Assembly (NCBI GenBank): GCA_027064745.1
Contig: JAMOPD010000412.1
Location: 1 to 5,285, forward strand
Length of the DNA: 5,285 nt
Direction: 5' to 3'
DNA from: Thermococcaceae archaeon
Lineage (GTDB): Archaea; Methanobacteriota_B; Thermococci; Thermococcales; Thermococcaceae
Below are positions 1 through 5,285 of this stretch, in pieces (the stretch's first letter is position 1; every line of letters starts with the position of its first letter). The translations under genes and the position numbers were made by a program. The notes under the pieces are model-generated. The model was not told where the DNA came from. It saw only the letters and a list, made by a program, of their open reading frames with translations, and made no database searches.

Positions 1-1535
1 AACACGGGTATTGCTCTTTTTTCATCCCAGACATATGTGAAATAATAGCTGAAAAATTCAAGAGCTGGAATGGGATTTGAATTCAGTAATTCCAGGCTTT
101 TTGTTACTATCTCATCATAGCCGGCTCGTGATGCGAGTATTGCAAGAATTTTGGCTGCTCTGCTTTTTGCCCATGGGTTTCCTGAAATGAGGATATCAAA
201 TAAGTCTGGTATTAATGGAAATATCACAGTGAGTTCAGCACGGTTAAGATTAGATGAAACTTCGTATAAGGCCCATAAGATGTCCATTCTCTCTTCGGGC
301 TTTTCACTTTTTAGCATCTTAGAAATCTCGTCAATTATTCCGGGGTCTGATTTAAGAAGATTCAGCAGTGCCTGGATATTCTCCTCTTCAATAATTTTGG
401 AGAGAGATTTAGCGGATTCCAGTGTTACCTCTGGGGTTCTTTTAGGAGACCTCAGTTCATTAAGAGACGGCAACATAATCTTCTGTTTCTGCCCCTGTTT
501 TTGGGAAGATGGTAAAATTGGGATACTTGGAATGAACCTAGAACTGAGCTCTGGTCTAGTGTGGATTCTTTCATGAAGCCATTCAAGGATGTATTTATCT
601 CTCACAGCAATGGCAAGATCTATTGCTTCATAGATAAAACCATCCAAAAGTAACTTTGATATTTTCCTCTTTGCGGCTTCTGGATTTAATCTGTAATATT
701 CATATATTACCTTTTCAATTATCTCAAGAGTTTCTCGAGCTTTCATGCGTATTGCAAAATCTTTACTCTGTGTGGATAGGTTCTTGATCTTGGTTAGTAC
801 CTTTGATACTTCATCTATAATGTCCTCATTTAACGGCAGTTTAAAAGCATCTTGTATTGTGTTTAAGCAGAATTCCACTAATGGAACATCGTCACTCTCA
901 CTTGAAAGTAGGTCTGATGCTTCACTTAAAAGGAATTTCAACGACTTGGTATCACCTGCATATATGAAAAGATTGAGAAGGAGCCTTAGCCCCATAGCTT
1001 TTATTCTTGGATTTTTTGAGGATATAAAGCCCATAATACGTGAGCGGAGATTTCGAGAAGGATGAAGTATTTTTACATTTTCTATTAGCTCAGTTATCTC
1101 TAAAAGTGTGAGTTCATGATGAGATTTTTTTATTAAAGGTACTATAGCATCTAAAATTTTTGATAATTCTCTCTCTCGTAATGGAAACTTTTCTATTAAT
1201 TGGCCTAACACTCGGGCAGCTTTCAATGAGATATCCTCGTCTTTATCCTTCAGGATTGTTATTATTTCATCCAATCCGTATTTTATTATGGTAACCCTAG
1301 TTTTTTCATTGGCTCTTTTTAGAATTTCATTTAATGCAAGAAGGGACCGGGTTTTTGTAACTTTATCCTTGTCCTTTAATAGATCCAATAGAATTAGAAC
1401 TACACGATCATCTTCCAGAGCAATCTTAACAGCCGTCATAATCTCCCAAGAATTTATCATCTCTCTAATCTCTTTTTTTGTATATACACTATTATCAAAC
1501 ATCATTGCCATTGCCAATATTTTATCGAAATTCAA
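1..1535 (-). CDS. HEAT-repeat-like alpha-solenoid protein, C-terminus cut by window edge
   Basis: This frame stays open from about 1535 to base 3 with no stop, giving 511 visible residues; the C-terminus lies outside the window. I do not recognise a specific family. The sequence is almost wholly amphipathic helices arranged as helix pairs, as in HEAT/armadillo solenoids, for example residues 45-75, 85-115, 126-153, 164-190, 383-430 and 438-470, with recurring patterns such as LLDLLKDKD and IITILKDKDEDISLKAARVL. Residues about 330-372 (nt 420-548) form a Pro/Ser/Gln/Lys-rich stretch that probably links two solenoid lobes. There is no signal peptide or membrane segment, so a cytoplasmic protein-binding scaffold is likely. 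I prefer a TTG start at 1535: AAAGGGAT lies about 8 bases upstream, and the start would overlap the preceding methyltransferase gene by 14 bases. ATG codons at 1511, 1505 and 1502 are alternatives without a clear ribosome binding site. The gene is the last in the minus-strand cluster and is visibly AT-rich. Confidence 0.85.
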   Translation of the reverse strand, partial: MNFDKILAMAMMFDNSVYTKKEIREMINSWEIMTAVKIALEDDRVVLILLDLLKDKDKVTKTRSLLALNEILKRANEKTRVTIIKYGLDEIITILKDKDEDISLKAARVLGQLIEKFPLRERELSKILDAIVPLIKKSHHELTLLEITELIENVKILHPSRNLRSRIMGFISSKNPRIKAMGLRLLLNLFIYAGDTKSLKFLLSEASDLLSSESDDVPLVEFCLNTIQDAFKLPLNEDIIDEVSKVLTKIKNLSTQSKDFAIRMKARETLEIIEKVIYEYYRLNPEAAKRKISKLLLDGFIYEAIDLAIAVRDKYILEWLHERIHTRPELSSRFIPSIPILPSSQKQGQKQKIMLPSLNELRSPKRTPEVTLESAKSLSKIIEEENIQALLNLLKSDPGIIDEISKMLKSEKPEERMDILWALYEVSSNLNRAELTVIFPLIPDLFDILISGNPWAKSRAAKILAILASRAGYDEIVTKSLELLNSNPIPALEFFSYYFTYVWDEKRAIPV

Positions 1536-2169
1536 ACATATATCCCTTTCGTTTTTGTTTTGATGCCTCAAAACGGTATATATCTACCAGAATTCTCTCA
1601 AGCCTCTTCTTGTGAAAAAAGAATTGGGATGGAATTTCAAACTCTACCGAAATCCTGTGAGTAATTTTGAAACCTTGGTCTCTGGAGAATGCCTCTATAA
1701 ATTGCCTAACCTCAGATTTTGCCAGATGGATTGAATAAATAACATCACTGATCTTAAAGGCTTTGATGAGGAAAGATCTGTCTGCGTGAGGATTTTGAGA
1801 ACCAAATGGAGGGTTCATGATGACCGTCTCTACAGGCCTGTCAAATTCCAAAATGCTGGAGTTTATGATTTCAATGCACTCCTCAACCTGAAGTGTCTTG
1901 ATGTTTTCTCTGATAATTTCAGTTGCTTCCCTGTCTATCTCAACTGCACAAACCTTTCTTGCTCCCAGAAGGCACGCACCAATGGCCAAGACCCCAGTTC
2001 CTGCTCCCAAATCAGCAACTATTTTATCTTTTATATCGCCGAGTGAATAAGCTAACCACAGTAGCTCCGCTGCCACATTTCCAGGCGTTTTATACTGTTC
2101 AAGCTCCACCTTGGGATTTTGAAAACCTCTGAGTTTTGAAAGAGTGATAGCAAGATGCCTCTTTTTCAT
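1522..2169 (-). CDS. METTL5-like RNA N6-adenine methyltransferase
   Basis: This is a 215-residue class I SAM-dependent methyltransferase resembling the archaeal relatives of eukaryotic METTL5, which makes m6A in small-subunit rRNA. Visible landmarks in order are a Lys-rich N-terminal helix (MKKRHLAITLSKLRGF), the EQYKTP segment at 24-29 that precedes the fold in this group, SAM motif I DLGAGTGVLAIG at 53-64, acidic EID at 77-79 after strand 2, and the N6-amino catalytic motif NPPFGS at 119-124. An N-P-P-F tetrad indicates methylation of an exocyclic amino group. The basic C-terminal tail (KKRLER, KQKRKG) may contact RNA. The length suits a complete protein. The start codon forms ATGA with the stop of the upstream membrane protein gene, and GGGGTG just upstream serves as ribosome binding site, so translation is probably coupled. 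The METTL5-type assignment is confident. The exact substrate, and dependence on a Trm112 partner as in eukaryotes, are inferred. Older annotations of such proteins read 'DNA methylase'. Confidence 0.88.
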   Translation of the reverse strand: MKKRHLAITLSKLRGFQNPKVELEQYKTPGNVAAELLWLAYSLGDIKDKIVADLGAGTGVLAIGACLLGARKVCAVEIDREATEIIRENIKTLQVEECIEIINSSILEFDRPVETVIMNPPFGSQNPHADRSFLIKAFKISDVIYSIHLAKSEVRQFIEAFSRDQGFKITHRISVEFEIPSQFFFHKKRLERILVDIYRFEASKQKRKGYMFEFR

Positions 2170-2543
2170 CTCCCACCCCTCGCCTGTTTTAGTATCTCTT
2201 TGAGAGTCATGTTAAACTCAAAGCCTTTGATGTGATACATTGTTCCGACGGTTGTGAAAACAAACATGACAACTATCAGTCCTACCAGAAAGCCCATCTC
2301 TGCTGTCAATGCAACAGTTATAAGCTCGCTAGGTCGGAGTTTTAATATCAGGAGAATTCCTATGAGGAAGAGGAAGCCCAGTATCATACTCACTTTCAGG
2401 GAGATTATCGTGTTGATCGAGGCAGCTGCAAAGAGTAGGAGCCTATTGATGTGCTTATATGTAAAGACCTCTATACCGGTTTTAAGGAAGGTGTAATATG
2501 CAGTGATTATGAGAATCCATGCCAAAACTTCCACATAGTTCAT
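2166..2543 (-). CDS. small polytopic membrane protein of unknown function
   Basis: I do not recognise this 125-residue protein. It is strongly hydrophobic, with likely membrane segments at about 4-22, 33-49, 51-69 and 73-100 (three to four passes), followed by a charged C-terminal tail (about 104-125) ending in KEILKQARGGR. Basic residues in the tail and the KLRP loop (68-71) suggest these face the cytoplasm. No catalytic motif, metal-binding cluster or signal peptide is visible. The gene begins 3 bases after the dph2 stop and overlaps the methyltransferase start by ATGA, so it is almost certainly cotranscribed with both. No Shine-Dalgarno sequence is visible before its ATG, consistent with coupling to dph2 translation. 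The last five residues are encoded by the purine-rich stretch that also serves as the next gene's ribosome binding site. The placement does not reveal its role: it may be unrelated to translation and simply share the operon. Confidence 0.8.
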   Translation of the reverse strand: MNYVEVLAWILIITAYYTFLKTGIEVFTYKHINRLLLFAAASINTIISLKVSMILGFLFLIGILLILKLRPSELITVALTAEMGFLVGLIVVMFVFTTVGTMYHIKGFEFNMTLKEILKQARGGR

Positions 2544-2546
2544 GAT

Positions 2547-3584
2547 TTAGGATTGAATGATGATGCTATAAGCTTTTAGTTCAGCTTTAGCTTTTTCTCC
2601 TTTCCCTCCTAAAATCTCATCAAATTTGTACTCCTCTCTCAGGCCTAAGAGGAGTTCAACCTCCGGAGGTGTTAAAACAGGTTTCCTCCAGTTTTCATAG
2701 TCATCTATCGGAACCCTTGGGCATGCAACCACAACATATGCATCGAAATCAAAGCCTTCCAAGGCTGGATAGTTGATGTAATTCATAGCAATAAGCATGG
2801 CTTTACGATCGTGCTCCTTCAGGAGTTTCATTATCTTCCTGGCCTCTGCAATCCTCAGTTGGCCTTTCTTTGTACTTATCACAACTCCAAATTTTCTGGC
2901 GTCGTAGGCTTTGGCTATCTGGGCCCATCTCTTTCGTATCATTCTCTCAGCTTCTTCGTTCATCCATATTGCATCTCCAGAATAAGGGTTAATCGCCAGA
3001 GTTGGCTTTCTGGTTGATATTGCCACTCCTATGGGATGAAAATAGCCGGCACCGATGAAGAGAATCCCATCTGCATCTACCCTTGCTGTGGTGAAATTGC
3101 ATCCTAAAACCTGCCCTCTAAATGAAATCCTGCCATCGCCTTCACCGATTAGCACAGTAAATCCTTGCTCTTGAAGGAAGCTTTTTACCCTCTCAAGCTG
3201 GTGTATGTGCTGGACTGTAGTTACGAGGCCTATTTTCTGTCCTAGCTTTCTTACTTCGCTGAGATTTTTTTCAATGGCAGGGATTACATCTATCCTTGCA
3301 AAAGCCGGCACGAAAATTGTGGGTACCTCAAGGTGAAGACGCATGTAGGAGTGGCCGAGATGTATCAAGGCATCACATCCGAGCATTTTAGCCTCTCTAT
3401 CTGCTGGATCACAGGCACCATAGTTTATATCGCCACTTATTATAACTTCAATGCCGTTCTTCTCAAGAAAATCCGCCAATTCCTGTGCTTCTCTCTTCAA
3501 TCCTTCAGGAGTCTGAATGAGCACTCTTCTAGCGCTAAGCTCTCGCAATTCTCCTAATATCTCGCTCATTGGAATCTCATGCAT
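2547..3584 (-). CDS. dph2: Dph2, diphthamide biosynthesis 3-amino-3-carboxypropyl transferase
   Basis: Dph2 catalyses the first step of diphthamide synthesis. It uses a [4Fe-4S] cluster to cleave SAM and transfer the 3-amino-3-carboxypropyl group to a histidine of elongation factor 2. In archaea it works as a homodimer, replacing the eukaryotic Dph1-Dph2 pair. The protein has 345 residues, close to the usual archaeal length. The three cluster-binding cysteines, one per domain, are visible: Cys58 in GACDPAD, Cys162 in VLGCNFTTAR and Cys288 in VVACPRVPIDD. The last leads into the family signature YENWRKPVLTPPEVE (296-310). Other supporting segments are IQTPEGLK (23-30), HLGHSYM (75-81) and the FIGAGYFHPIG loop (176-186). 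I use the first ATG, which gives the N-terminus MHEIPMSEIL. An ATG at codon 6 is possible but would remove residues that look natural for the family. It is the first gene of the minus-strand cluster and has its own promoter in the divergent region. Confidence 0.96.
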   Translation of the reverse strand: MHEIPMSEILGELRELSARRVLIQTPEGLKREAQELADFLEKNGIEVIISGDINYGACDPADREAKMLGCDALIHLGHSYMRLHLEVPTIFVPAFARIDVIPAIEKNLSEVRKLGQKIGLVTTVQHIHQLERVKSFLQEQGFTVLIGEGDGRISFRGQVLGCNFTTARVDADGILFIGAGYFHPIGVAISTRKPTLAINPYSGDAIWMNEEAERMIRKRWAQIAKAYDARKFGVVISTKKGQLRIAEARKIMKLLKEHDRKAMLIAMNYINYPALEGFDFDAYVVVACPRVPIDDYENWRKPVLTPPEVELLLGLREEYKFDEILGGKGEKAKAELKAYSIIIQS

Positions 3585-3587
3585 GGA

Positions 3588-3593
3588 ACCACC
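3588..3593 (-). promoter_or_regulatory. ribosome binding site of dph2
   Basis: On the minus strand GGTGGT lies 3 bases upstream of the first dph2 ATG. The spacing is short, and the predicted transcription start near 3592 would leave a leader of only about 8 bases. This gene may therefore be initiated almost leaderless, and the site is only moderately supported. Confidence 0.45.
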
Positions 3594-3613
3594 ACACTTT
3601 ATAGTTGGAAGGT

Positions 3614-3625
3614 GTTTAAATGTCC
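3614..3625 (-). promoter_or_regulatory. dph2: dph2 cluster promoter (TATA box)
   Basis: On the minus strand GGACATTTAAAC contains TTTAAA at 3620-3615, about 25 bases before a predicted start of transcription near 3592 and about 33 bases before the dph2 ATG, a normal archaeal geometry. The BRE part is not a strong match. CTATAAAG at 3604-3597 looks like a TATA box but is too close to the ATG, so it is less likely. Confidence 0.5.
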
Positions 3626-3641
3626 ATCGGCATGAGTATCG

Positions 3642-3686
3642 ATACTGTCAGGAGTTAGACAGCCCGCTAGGTGCTCTTACAGTTAT
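3642..3686 (+). repeat. tandem unit copy 1 within the repeat cluster
   Basis: This copy starts ATACTGTCAGGAG, contains AGCCCGCT at 3661-3668, and ends with TTACAGTTAT. Its two ends are themselves an imperfect inverted repeat: ATACTGT pairs with ACAGTTAT if one base is bulged, so the unit can fold into a hairpin. It is 45 bases long against 40 in copy 2; the extra bases lie between the central AGCCCGCT and the right arm. Confidence 0.65.
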
Positions 3687-3706
3687 CTAACAGTATGCAT
3701 AAATCA

Positions 3707-3746
3707 ATACTGTCAGGATAAGTTGAATAGCTCGCTTAACAGTTAT
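3707..3746 (+). repeat. tandem unit copy 2 within the repeat cluster
   Basis: This copy starts ATACTGTCAGGATAAG, contains AGCTCGCT at 3729-3736, and ends with TAACAGTTAT. Its start is 65 bases after that of copy 1, about six helical turns, so related sites may lie on a similar face of the helix. Its left arm also pairs perfectly over 15 bp with the inverted copy at 3772-3786. Confidence 0.65.
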
Positions 3747-3839
3747 ACCGGGTTTATCATCAGATCATGGGTTATCCTGACAGTATCCTCTGATAGGGGG
3801 TATGAAGGCACGTAACAATAGTCAGAAATCATCTGTTTG

Positions 3840-3853
3840 AACATTTAAATGTT
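3840..3853 (+). promoter_or_regulatory. 14-bp palindrome upstream of the permease promoter
   Basis: AACATTTAAATGTT is a perfect palindrome just upstream of the predicted permease TATA box. It could be an operator, or an alternative TATA element giving a leader of about 43 bases. AT-rich palindromes of this kind also arise by chance in archaeal promoter regions, so support for a specific role is limited. Confidence 0.4.
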
Positions 3854-3855
3854 TA

Positions 3856-3869
3856 AAAAGCTTTAAAAG
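3856..3869 (+). promoter_or_regulatory. purine permease promoter (BRE and TATA box)
   Basis: AAAAGC (3856-3861) followed by TTTAAAAG (3862-3869) fits the archaeal BRE plus TATA arrangement, including the A-rich BRE. Transcription would start about 25 bases downstream, near 3890, giving a leader of about 24 bases that carries the ribosome binding site. The repeat cluster at 3641-3787 ends about 70 bases upstream of this promoter, a position suited to activation or to looping repression rather than simple blocking of polymerase. Confidence 0.65.
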
Positions 3870-3900
3870 AACTTACAATTTCATCATTTTTGAGTTAATC

Positions 3901-3908
3901 AGGAGGTG
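3901..3908 (+). promoter_or_regulatory. ribosome binding site of purine permease
   Basis: AGGAGGTG is a near-ideal archaeal Shine-Dalgarno sequence ending 5 bases before the ATG at 3914. It fixes that start codon over any later in-frame candidate. Confidence 0.9.
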
Positions 3909-3913
3909 CGGTC

Positions 3914-5248
3914 ATGGGATGGTTTGAGAGCTATTTTGAGTTTGATAAGTATCGTACTGATATGAGAACAGAGATTTTAGCAGGGGTAACGACCTTCATG
4001 ACGATGGCATACATCCTCTTTGTCAACCCAGCAATCCTAAGCAATGCTATGGGAAAAGAGGCTTTTGACTCCCTTGTCGCCGTTACAGCCCTCGCGGCAG
4101 GGATAACTACCATAATAATGGGGCTCTATGCCAAAAAGCCCTTCGCTCTGGCTCCAGGAATGGGGCTCAATGCATACTTCACCTACAGCGTTGTCTTAGG
4201 AATGGGTTACAACTGGAGGGTAGCTTTAGCTGCCGTCTTCGTCGAGGGTATAATCTTCATCATACTGAGTATCACGAGGGTTAGAAGTGCTATCATCCAC
4301 ACCATTCCGCTGAGTCAGAAATATGCTGTCGGTGCCGGAATTGGTCTGTTTTTAACCCTCATTGGACTCAATGATGTTGGATTGCTCTCAGCTGTTGTTG
4401 AGAAAGGGGTGCTACAGCTTACAGGCTTAAATGCTCCCGCACTTGCCACCAAACAGGTAATCCTCTTTTTCTTCGGACTCTTACTTGCCGCAGTTCTAAT
4501 CTCAAGACGCATAAAAGGTGCCCTTCTGATTTCAATTATAACAACAAGCATCATTGGTTGGATTACAGGAGCCGCCCCATGGCCAAGCCACCTATTCTCT
4601 ATCCCCAATATAAGCTACACATTCATGAAAATGGATCTTAGAGGCCTCCTCAACGCCGGAGCTGTTGGTGTCGTCTTTGCTTTCTTCATGGTCGACTTCT
4701 TCGACACCCTCGGAACAGTGACAGGGCTAAGCGCAAAAGCTGGTTTCCTGACAAAAGAAGGTAAAATCCCGGATGCTGAAAAAATCCTTCTCACAGATGC
4801 TATCGGAACAACCCTCGGTGCTGTTCTTGGAACATCGACGGTAACAACATACATTGAGAGTGCTGCTGGAATTGAGGAGGGAGGAAGGACAGGAATGACA
4901 GCCTTAGTCACGGGCTTCCTTTTCCTTGCCATCGGACTCTTCATAGCTCCTCTAGCGGGGGCAATTCCCTCATTTGCAACTGCTCCAGCGCTTGTCATAG
5001 TAGGTTACTACATGCTCAGTGCCATTAAGGAAGTTGATTTTACGGATGCCACAGAGGCCATTCCAGCATTCCTCGTCTTGATAACGATACCCTACACATA
5101 TTCAATCGCAGACGGAATAGGGATGGGATTTATAAGCTACACGATAATCAAAGCCGCCAGCGGCAGATGGAAGGAGGTACATCCGCTCATGTACATCCTT
5201 GCTCTCGTGTTCCTCGGCTACTTCGCATACCTCGGAGGAGTTTTCTGA
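3914..5248 (+). CDS. NCS2 family purine permease (AzgA/PbuG type)
   Basis: This complete 444-residue membrane protein belongs to the AzgA-like branch of the NCS2 nucleobase transporters, which import adenine, guanine or hypoxanthine, typically with protons. Landmarks in order are the N-terminal EILAGVTTFMTMAYILFVNP (20-39), the discontinuous helix motif GMGLNAYFTY (82-91), FVEGIIFIILSI (109-120), the TM8 motif MVDFFDTLGT (259-268) and the TM10 motif GTSTVTTYIESAAG (306-319). TM8 acidic residues (Asp261/Asp264) and Glu315 in TM10 correspond to the substrate-binding positions known for the family. The hydrophobicity pattern fits the usual 14-segment 7+7 fold, with no truncation or frameshift visible. 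Which purine is carried cannot be read from the sequence. The gene is transcribed alone, divergently from dph2, with a strong promoter and ribosome binding site and an oligo-T terminator directly after it. The upstream repeat cluster is a candidate control region, possibly responding to purine supply, but this is inference. Confidence 0.95.
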   Translation: MGWFESYFEFDKYRTDMRTEILAGVTTFMTMAYILFVNPAILSNAMGKEAFDSLVAVTALAAGITTIIMGLYAKKPFALAPGMGLNAYFTYSVVLGMGYNWRVALAAVFVEGIIFIILSITRVRSAIIHTIPLSQKYAVGAGIGLFLTLIGLNDVGLLSAVVEKGVLQLTGLNAPALATKQVILFFFGLLLAAVLISRRIKGALLISIITTSIIGWITGAAPWPSHLFSIPNISYTFMKMDLRGLLNAGAVGVVFAFFMVDFFDTLGTVTGLSAKAGFLTKEGKIPDAEKILLTDAIGTTLGAVLGTSTVTTYIESAAGIEEGGRTGMTALVTGFLFLAIGLFIAPLAGAIPSFATAPALVIVGYYMLSAIKEVDFTDATEAIPAFLVLITIPYTYSIADGIGMGFISYTIIKAASGRWKEVHPLMYILALVFLGYFAYLGGVF

Positions 5249-5272
5249 GCTGAAATGCGGGTTTCCTTTATG

Positions 5273-5285
5273 AGTTTTTTTACTT
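5273..5285 (+). terminator. oligo-T terminator after the purine permease
   Basis: A run of seven T residues (5275-5281) followed by ACTT lies 26 bases after the permease stop codon. Archaeal RNA polymerase terminates at such U-rich tracts without needing a hairpin, and no strong hairpin is seen here. The window ends at this point, so the tract may be longer. Confidence 0.6.

Larger units (their letters stand above)
3641..3787. repeat. cluster of inverted and direct ATACTGTCAGGATAA-type repeats
   Basis: This 147-base stretch of the divergent intergenic region is packed with related sites. GATACTGTCAGGA (3641-3653) is repeated as its exact reverse complement at 3775-3787, bounding the cluster with a 13-bp inverted pair. 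A second pair, ATACTGTCAGGATAA at 3707-3721 and its exact complement at 3772-3786, is perfect over 15 bp. A weaker copy on the minus strand (ATACTGTTAGATAAC, 3696-3682) matches with one gap and one substitution. Partial sites on the minus strand read ATAACTGT at 3686-3679 and 3746-3739. Sites 3642-3686 and 3707-3746 are two imperfect tandem copies of one unit: ATACTGTCAGGA, then AGCYCGCT, then a CAGTTAT arm. The cluster lies upstream of both divergent promoters. Operator array, miniature mobile element and structured RNA are all possible; I see no match to a family I can name. Confidence 0.85.

Noticed and set aside
151..1563. Three plus-strand open frames (151-576, 745-1065, 1288-1563)
   Set aside because: They lie opposite one uninterrupted minus-strand coding frame with consistent helical-repeat protein character; the plus-strand translations have no recognisable domain and no good ribosome binding site.
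3632..3721. Two 8-codon open frames overlapping the repeats (ATG at 3632 and ATG at 3695)
   Set aside because: They are in different frames, lack a ribosome binding site, and are short enough to occur by chance.
3641..3787. CRISPR array
   Set aside because: The repeats are imperfect, occur in both orientations, and have no constant-length spacers; they do not resemble Thermococcales CRISPR repeats.
3641..3900. Purine riboswitch in front of the permease
   Set aside because: I see none of the conserved loop sequences of the bacterial purine riboswitch, and the predicted leader of about 24 bases is too short to hold an aptamer.
4315..4998. Minus-strand open frames opposite the permease (4315-4608 and 4615-4998)
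   Set aside because: They are antisense to conserved NCS2 membrane motifs, and their Pro/Ser/Ala-rich composition is typical of the reverse strand of a membrane protein gene.

Overview
The window looks like chromosomal DNA of a hyperthermophilic euryarchaeon, most likely a Thermococcales member (Thermococcus/Pyrococcus-like). The reasons are an archaeal Dph2 with cysteines at 58, 162 and 288, an archaeal METTL5-like methyltransferase, TATA/BRE-type promoters, strong GGAGGTG ribosome binding sites, an oligo-T terminator, and proteins rich in K, E and I. The genus is inferred from protein style only; no database search was possible.

Layout. Bases 3584 to 1 carry a tightly packed minus-strand cluster. 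It begins with dph2 (diphthamide synthesis on translation factor aEF-2). After a 3-base gap comes a 125-residue polytopic membrane protein of unknown function. Next, joined by an ATGA stop/start overlap, is a METTL5-like N6-adenine rRNA methyltransferase. The last gene is a large HEAT-repeat-like protein that runs off the left edge. That final gene is easily missed because its reading frame has no stop inside the window; I translated it by hand. Bases 3914-5248 carry one plus-strand gene, a complete AzgA/PbuG-type purine permease of the NCS2 family, followed by an oligo-T terminator.

The 329-base divergent intergenic region (3585-3913) is the most unusual part. Besides a promoter for each gene it holds a compact cluster (3641-3787) of ATACTGTCAGGATAA-like sites in both orientations. 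These include a perfect 15-bp inverted pair, a 13-bp inverted pair marking the outer limits, and two imperfect tandem copies of a 40-45 bp unit. It could be an operator array for an unidentified regulator of purine uptake (and perhaps dph2), a small non-autonomous mobile element, or a structured transcript. The sequence alone does not decide between these.

The minus-strand cluster combines two modifications of the translation machinery (aEF-2 diphthamide and probably small-subunit rRNA m6A) with two proteins of unknown role. The permease is a separate transcription unit for purine base salvage. No RNA gene, CRISPR array or transposase gene was seen.
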